Source: CAYLZN01 sp964387935 (lineage in GTDB: Bacteria; Acidobacteriota; Vicinamibacteria; Vicinamibacterales; JAFNAJ01). From it: DNA of 28,972 nt. The notes below the pieces were generated by a model. The model was not told the DNA's origin and ran no database searches. It saw nothing but the letters and a program-made list of their open reading frames with translations. Shown piece after piece: positions 24,427 to 28,972 of this stretch. The position numbers and the translations under genes were made by a program. How positions within the stretch are numbered: the stretch's first letter is position 1; each line of letters begins with the position of its first letter. Where the stretch lies: assembly GCA_964387935.1 (NCBI GenBank), contig CAYLZN010000031.1, positions 1 through 28,972 on the forward strand, in the 5' to 3' direction.

Positions 24427-24456
24427 CGAATACCATCCAACCGCCGATGTTGTCAA
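24427..24456 (-). promoter_or_regulatory. Promoter of the TonB receptor operon
   Basis: On minus a perfect TTGACA (24456-24451) is followed after 18 bases by TATTCG (24432-24427), preceded by TGG to give an extended -10 (TGnTAT). A clearly A/T-rich stretch (24453-24499, including T-runs) just upstream could act as an UP element; it is the most AT-rich part of the window. Predicted initiation near 24420 gives a leader of about 90 bases. Confidence 0.55.
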
Positions 24457-24684
24457 AATAAAAATCAACTTGCCTGACTTTCGTTTTTTATTTGTATACC
24501 TGAAGTGGCGGGAAGGTCGCCTGCCTGGATTGTCCACTCATGGACGCAAGTGGCCGGGTGGAAATCCGCTGACCGCGACGCCCGCTGACCAATGCCTCCC
24601 GGGCCGGAGGCCGGCGACGTGCCGTGAGGTGTTCTCTGAGCGGACCCTGGCGACGTCGTGCACCGGCAGAGACGCGGCCGCTGC
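24457..24684. other. Non-coding gap upstream of the receptor operon
   Basis: The rest of the 367-base gap has no credible gene. It contains an AT-rich block with GTATAC at 24494-24499, a small inverted repeat GTCCA-ctca-TGGAC (24532-24545), and GCCTCC-cgggcc-GGAGGC (24594-24611), which could be a GC-rich hairpin. A 97-codon plus-strand open frame here (24419-24712) has no ribosome site or protein-like composition. Confidence 0.4.
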
Positions 24685-24710
24685 AGGACGCCCGGAGGTC
24701 AGGGCGTCCT
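24685..24710 (-). terminator. GC-rich hairpin overlapping the alkaline phosphatase stop codon
   Basis: AGGACGCCC and GGGCGTCCT form a perfect 9-bp stem with an 8-base loop that contains the TGA stop. No T-tract follows, so an intrinsic terminator of the classic type is not shown; an mRNA 3' end stabiliser is equally possible. Confidence 0.45.
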
Positions 24711-26171
24711 GAGATAGGTGATGAGGATCACCAGGTCGTCCCTGCCCATCTGACGCAGGCTGTGCGTGCTGCCCCGCCGCGTCAGCAGCGCGGTGCCCGC
24801 CGACACGGCCGAGGTTCGCCCGTCGAGCGTGTACTCGCCGGTGCCGCTGATCACGTAGTAGACCTCGTCGTCGTCCTGGGTGTGCGGGCCGATCGCCGAG
24901 CCTGGGTGCAGCGCTCGCTTGCGGAACACCAGCGGCAGGTCCTCGACGTCGGCAAAGAACGGGAAGGCTGTGGTCGATCCGCCGCCCTCATGGGGTCCGG
25001 GTTGCGTCACCGCGACGGCAGTGTCACGCTCGATTCGCGAGCCCGGGGTCGCCGCATCCTGCTGCCACCCCCACGCGGCCAGCATGATCTCGAACAGCCT
25101 TGTGTTCGGCATGAACCCGGACACGCGCTCGGCGCCGGGCCCCGTCGCCGCAACGATCACCTCCTCGGCCGTGTGGTCATCGTGCACGCGGACGTGCGGC
25201 AACTCGATGAAGGCCGGGGACGTCCCGTCGGTCGCCGTCCGCCATTCCTCCAGCCCCTTCAGCAGGGGCTCGCCGCGAAGGCCCCCGTGCACGCTGAAAT
25301 CGAAGGAGTGGTCGGCGGTGAAGAGCAACAGCGTGTCCTTCGGATCGACCCTCTTCGCGATCTCGCGAATCAGCCTGTCGAACGCGACCAGGCTGTCGAG
25401 GCCGTCCTTGGGGTCGTCGGTGTGCGCGTCCCATTCGATCATCAGGAAATAGCCCTTCCGGTTGCGCGACAGCCGGTCGAGGGCCATGTGCGCGGCAGTG
25501 GGCACGTCGAGCCCGCCATCGAGCACCGCAATGGTGCGCGCCTCACTCGGGGGCACGGCGGCGAGCGACGAGTGGACCGCCCTCCCCTTCGAGGCCGCCA
25601 CGGCGTCGAGGTCCTGGCCGAGCGCCGTCACGGCATCCACGATCCGCTTCCGGCCGTTGCCCAGCACCACGTCCACCCCGTCCCCGTAGCGCGGATGGAA
25701 CACCTGCAGGAAGATCTCGCCGAACTTGCTGCGCGCGTTGGCGTGCGCGTAGCAGGCCGCCGGCGTCGCGTCGGCGATGTTCATGTTCGACACGACGCCC
25801 GTCGACAGGCCACGCTCCTCGGCGTACTCCAGGATCGTCTTGAGCACTGCACCATCACGCTCACCGCGGATGGCATCCGGCCCCATCGAGATCACGCCAT
25901 TGTGGGTCTTGCGGCCGGTGACGATGGCCGTCATGCCGGCGGCCGAGTCCGAGACCCACTGCGAGGCGGTGGACGTGTCGCTGAGCGCCACGTGCGGCCA
26001 CGACTGGACGAACAGCCGTTGCGGCTCGTTGTACCCGTGGATGCTGGCGGCGTTCACGGTGGGCACCCCCGCCGCGTCAGCGAGGAAGAGAATCACGTTC
26101 CGGGCGGGCTGGGCGGGGGCCGTGTGACAGCCAAGTAACAGGATGATGACGACGGCCTGGAGGATGCGCAT
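24699..26171 (-). CDS. Lipoprotein alkaline phosphatase fused to a C-terminal cupin domain
   Basis: From ATG 26171 the protein has 490 residues. MRILQAVVIILLLGCHTAP contains a lipobox (LLGC, Cys15), suggesting a lipid-anchored protein. Residues about 24-395 are a PhoA-type alkaline phosphatase: FLADAAG (metal Asp32), SDSAAGMTA (nucleophile Ser76), MIEWDAHTDD and FTADHSFDF (metal Asp/His), and DHTAEEVIVAATGPGAE (metal His). Residues about 401-490 form a cupin: GSAIGPHTQDDDEVYYVISGTGEYTLDG and GTALLTRRGSTHSL. In the cupin the first motif has His430, Gln432 and Glu436 instead of two His and Glu, and His470 is the second-motif ligand. It lies 51 bases after the RND gene. The fused cupin may sense or bind a ligand; this is inference. 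Confidence 0.9.
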   Translation of the reverse strand: MRILQAVVIILLLGCHTAPAQPARNVILFLADAAGVPTVNAASIHGYNEPQRLFVQSWPHVALSDTSTASQWVSDSAAGMTAIVTGRKTHNGVISMGPDAIRGERDGAVLKTILEYAEERGLSTGVVSNMNIADATPAACYAHANARSKFGEIFLQVFHPRYGDGVDVVLGNGRKRIVDAVTALGQDLDAVAASKGRAVHSSLAAVPPSEARTIAVLDGGLDVPTAAHMALDRLSRNRKGYFLMIEWDAHTDDPKDGLDSLVAFDRLIREIAKRVDPKDTLLLFTADHSFDFSVHGGLRGEPLLKGLEEWRTATDGTSPAFIELPHVRVHDDHTAEEVIVAATGPGAERVSGFMPNTRLFEIMLAAWGWQQDAATPGSRIERDTAVAVTQPGPHEGGGSTTAFPFFADVEDLPLVFRKRALHPGSAIGPHTQDDDEVYYVISGTGEYTLDGRTSAVSAGTALLTRRGSTHSLRQMGRDDLVILITYLRTP

Positions 26172-26222
26172 CGCCCTGTTATGGCCCGTTCGCGGGGCGG
26201 CTGGCAAGGCCCCTACGCCACG

Positions 26223-28595
26223 CTACGACAGGTGCCGCCTCTCCTCGTCGAGCAGGAAGTGCGCGAGCGCCGGCAGCAGGATGAGCGCGCCGAGCATGTT
26301 CATGAGGAACAGGAACGCGAGGAGCAGCCCCATGTCCGCCTGGAACTTGAGCGGTGAGAACATCCACGTCGTGACGCCGATGGCCAGCGTGATGCCGGTG
26401 AACAGTACGCCGTTCCCGGTGACGCGCAGGGTCTTCGCAAACGCCTCACGCAGTGAGTGGCCTTTCCGGTAGTAGTAGCGGAGCCGGCTGTAGAGGTAGA
26501 TGCCGTAGTCCACCCCGACGCCGACACCGAGCGCGGCCACGGGAAGCGTGCTCACCTTGAGCCCGATCTCCAGCCACGCCATCAGGGCGTAGGACAGCAC
26601 CGAGACGAGCGCGAGCGGCAGCAGGATGCACAGGGTGCCGCGCACGGAGCGGAACGAAATCAGGCACAGGAGGATGACGGCGCCGAAGACGCACGCCATG
26701 ATGGGCCACTGCGCGGCGTTCACGGCCTCGTTGGTGGCCGCCATGACGCCGACGTTGCCCGTGGCCAGCTTGAAGGACACGTCCTCGTTCCCGTGCTCCG
26801 CCTCGAACTGCTTCACTGCGGCGACGATCTGTTCGATCGTCTCCGCCTTGTGATCGCGCGTGAACAGCATGATCGGCATCACGCTGCAGTCCGAGTTCAG
26901 GAGCCCCGACGTCGTCGGCACGTAGGTGACCGACTGCTGGAGCACCGACTGGTTCCGCGGCAGCACCCGCCACTTCGGGTTGCCCTCGTTCCATCCGGCG
27001 TTGAGGCTCCTGGCGACGCCCGCGAGATCGATGGTGGACTGCACGCCCGGCAGATTGGCCATCCGCCACGAGAACTCGTCGATGGTGGACATCACGTCGT
27101 AGTCCACGCACCCCTCGGGTTTCGTCTCCGCGATGACGTTGAGGATGTCCACGCCGATCGAGAACTTCGACGTGATGACGGCGGTGTCCGTGTTGTAGCG
27201 GGAGTCGGCCCGCAGTTCCGGAACGCCCCGGTGCAGGTCACCGATCTGCACGTCGAGGCCTTTCCAGAAGCCGACCACCGCGAGCACGGCCGCCGTGGCG
27301 ACGATCGCGGTGGCCGGGCCGCGCTCGGTGATGCCGGCGACGTGCGACCACAGGCGCTCGGTGTGGTGCGAGCGCGTGCGCACGCGCTCCCGGTAGCGCA
27401 CGCCCACCGTGAAGTACGACAGCAGGGTCGGCAGCAGCACGAGGTTCATCACGATGATCGCGGCCACGCCGAGGCTGGCGGCAATCGCGATCTCCTGGAT
27501 CGCCTGGATCTGGATGAACAGGATCGTGAAGAACCCGATCAGGTCCGTGATGAGCGCGATCCCGCCCGGCACGATCAGGCGTCGGAAGCTCGCGCGCGCG
27601 GCGGTCGGCCCGTCCGCCCCGTCGATGTACAGCGATCGTGCCAGGCTGATCATCTGCACGCCGTGGCTGACGCCGATCGCGAAGATCAGGAACGGCACCA
27701 GGATCGACATCGGATCCATGCCGTAGCCGAGCGCGGTCATCGCGCCGAGCTGCCAGACGACCGCGAGCGTTGCGCACGCGAGCACGATCGCGCTGAGCCG
27801 CAGCGACTGCGAGTAGAAGTAGACGAGCAGCGCCGTGATCACGAACGTGACGAGAAAGAACAGCACGACGCGGGCGGCGCCGGCCGCGATGTCGCCGACC
27901 ACCTTCGCGAAGCCGATCACGTGCACGTCCACCGGCGTCCGGCTCACCGCGAGGTTCACGTTCGGGTCGTCGGCATGGTCCACGTCGAACCTGCCGCGCA
28001 CCCGCTTCTCGATCTCCTCCGCCACCGCAATGAAATTGAGCCGCTCTCCGCTGTTCGGGTCGAACTCCATGAGCTCGGCGCTCACGATTGCGCCCGAGAA
28101 GTCGTTGGCCACGAGCCGCCCGACGATGCCGGCCTTCAGGATGTTGCGGCGGACGCGATCGAGGCCCTCCGGCGTGGGCTCGAAGTCGTCCGGGATCACG
28201 TTGCCCGCGGCGATGCCGTCCTCGACGACCTCCGTGTAGCGCACGTTGGGCGTGAAGAGCGACTGCACGCGCCCGCGGTCCACGCCGGGGATGAAGAACA
28301 CCTCGTCGGTGGTCTCCTTCAGGACCTCGAAGAACTCCGGCGTGAACATGTTGCCGTCGCGGGCAACGACCGCGACCAGCACCCGGTTGGCCCCGCCGAA
28401 CTCCTGCTGGTGCTTCAGGTACGTGGCCATGTACGGGTGCTTGAGCGGCAGCAGTTTCGCGAAGCCCGCGTCGATGTGCAGGCCCTTCGCGGCCCAGAGC
28501 ATGAGCGCCGTGCCGAGCACGAACAGCACGATCACCACCGGGCGGTGATCGAAGATCAGACTCTCGATGCGGTCGGTGAGCGTCGGCTTCGCCAT
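26223..28595 (-). CDS. RND-superfamily (MMPL-type) exporter
   Basis: The 790-residue membrane protein has the duplicated RND plan. TM1 (about 19-37) is followed by a periplasmic loop to about 235 and TM2-6 (about 238-400). TM7 (about 430-447) is followed by a second loop to about 635 and TM8-12 to the end. Conserved segments include IFAIGVSHGVQMISLAR in TM4 and VAALGVGVGVDYGIYLYSRLRYY in TM10. Loop 2 has two Cys (GCVDYD, SDCSV) that might pair. Relatives in Proteobacteria and Acidobacteria are annotated as predicted RND exporters and often sit beside a YCF48/BNR-repeat gene, as here. The substrate is unknown, with lipids or hydrophobic molecules likely. ATG 28595 has no clear ribosome site, so translation may couple to the upstream gene 46 bases away. 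Confidence 0.9.
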   Translation of the reverse strand: MAKPTLTDRIESLIFDHRPVVIVLFVLGTALMLWAAKGLHIDAGFAKLLPLKHPYMATYLKHQQEFGGANRVLVAVVARDGNMFTPEFFEVLKETTDEVFFIPGVDRGRVQSLFTPNVRYTEVVEDGIAAGNVIPDDFEPTPEGLDRVRRNILKAGIVGRLVANDFSGAIVSAELMEFDPNSGERLNFIAVAEEIEKRVRGRFDVDHADDPNVNLAVSRTPVDVHVIGFAKVVGDIAAGAARVVLFFLVTFVITALLVYFYSQSLRLSAIVLACATLAVVWQLGAMTALGYGMDPMSILVPFLIFAIGVSHGVQMISLARSLYIDGADGPTAARASFRRLIVPGGIALITDLIGFFTILFIQIQAIQEIAIAASLGVAAIIVMNLVLLPTLLSYFTVGVRYRERVRTRSHHTERLWSHVAGITERGPATAIVATAAVLAVVGFWKGLDVQIGDLHRGVPELRADSRYNTDTAVITSKFSIGVDILNVIAETKPEGCVDYDVMSTIDEFSWRMANLPGVQSTIDLAGVARSLNAGWNEGNPKWRVLPRNQSVLQQSVTYVPTTSGLLNSDCSVMPIMLFTRDHKAETIEQIVAAVKQFEAEHGNEDVSFKLATGNVGVMAATNEAVNAAQWPIMACVFGAVILLCLISFRSVRGTLCILLPLALVSVLSYALMAWLEIGLKVSTLPVAALGVGVGVDYGIYLYSRLRYYYRKGHSLREAFAKTLRVTGNGVLFTGITLAIGVTTWMFSPLKFQADMGLLLAFLFLMNMLGALILLPALAHFLLDEERRHLS

Positions 28596-28641
28596 GGGTC
28601 GGTCCGTGCAGGCTGGGCGTTCCCGGAGGATGGATCGCGGG

Positions 28642-28972
28642 CTAGCGGGGCATCTCGACGCGACGTGCGCCGCCCTCGCCGAAGAGCAGCAGGGTGCCCC
28701 CGTCTCCGGGCGCGAGGCCCACGTTGGCCTTGCGATCCGGCAGCTCCTGCTTCTGCACGGTGGTGCCGGCGGCCTGCCCCCAGAGCAGCGTCCCCGCCAT
28801 GCCCCCGACGACGAAGCGCCCCTCGCCGAGATCCAGGGCGCTCGTCAGCGTCTCCTCCGTGTCGGTCTGGATGCGCTCCCACGTCTGGCCCTGGTCTGCC
28901 GAGCGGAACAGGTGTCCCCGCAGGCCGTACGCCAGCAGCGTCCCGTCGGCCAGCGGCAGCATGCCGAAGTAC
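28642..28972 (-). CDS. YCF48/BNR-repeat protein, C-terminal part (runs off right edge)
   Basis: The reading frame enters from the right edge and stops at TAG 28642-28644. The visible 109 residues include GLRGHLFRSADQGQTWERIQ, an Asp-box (S-x-D-x-G-x-T-W) of the BNR/YCF48 propeller, and a further blade GRFVVGGMAGTLLWG. Such propellers, related to the photosystem II assembly factor YCF48, occur next to RND-type exporters in many bacteria and are usually exported. The N-terminus and any signal peptide are outside the window. Confidence 0.8.
   Translation of the reverse strand, partial: YFGMLPLADGTLLAYGLRGHLFRSADQGQTWERIQTDTEETLTSALDLGEGRFVVGGMAGTLLWGQAAGTTVQKQELPDRKANVGLAPGDGGTLLLFGEGGARRVEMPR

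Noticed and set aside
24419..24712. A 97-codon plus-strand gene upstream of the receptor
   Set aside because: It starts inside the promoter/operator region, has no ribosome site and shows no protein-like pattern.

Overview
The window is a high-GC bacterial chromosome segment. A Vicinamibacteria-like member of the Acidobacteriota (soil subdivision 6) fits best. This is inferred from the gene families: a VWFA-related Acidobacterial domain protein, an Oar-like TonB receptor with an N-terminal carboxypeptidase-regulatory domain, a bacterial tricorn protease, tandem DUF1080 domains and DUF3011 repeats, together with GC-rich codon use. No rRNA is present to confirm it. Almost all genes lie on the minus strand; only the first fragment and the aminopeptidase-remnant/tricorn pair are on plus.

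Right-to-left on the minus strand, positions 3838-105 hold a housekeeping block: a promoter, the 4.5S SRP RNA, dnaX, ybaB, recR and a small two-helix membrane protein. The dnaX-ybaB gap is filled by two back-to-back 7-bp tandem arrays. Next come a secreted DUF3011 triple-repeat protein (3910-4689) and a type I sulfatase (4822-6264). A divergent intergenic region leads to the plus-strand pair: a gutted Xaa-Pro aminopeptidase gene (6432-7323) and an intact tricorn-like S41 protease (7353-10676). A frameshifted GAF-domain relic (about 10735-11205) and a VWFA-domain secreted protein (11211-13250) follow.

The most interesting region is a compact carbohydrate-utilisation locus at 13434-24460, transcribed on minus. 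A strong promoter and a FadR/GntR-type palindrome precede a TonB-dependent Oar/SusC-like receptor. Seven bases later comes a Tat-exported carboxylesterase, which overlaps by 20 bases a 1467-residue secreted enzyme. That enzyme carries, in order, a PL10 pectate lyase, a LamG-like lectin fold, a CE12-type rhamnogalacturonan acetylesterase and a GH43 glycosidase with a C-terminal beta-sandwich. A two-domain DUF1080 protein lies beyond it. Together they look like a pectin-processing system: backbone cleavage, deacetylation and side-chain trimming in one polypeptide, with uptake through the receptor.

The right end (24699-28972) holds a lipoprotein alkaline phosphatase fused to a C-terminal cupin domain, an RND/MMPL-type exporter, and the 3' end of a YCF48/BNR-repeat gene that runs off the window. 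Other noteworthy items are a dispersed GGGGTCGGGAGT-containing palindromic repeat present twice, and the microhomology-like deletion scar in the aminopeptidase gene.
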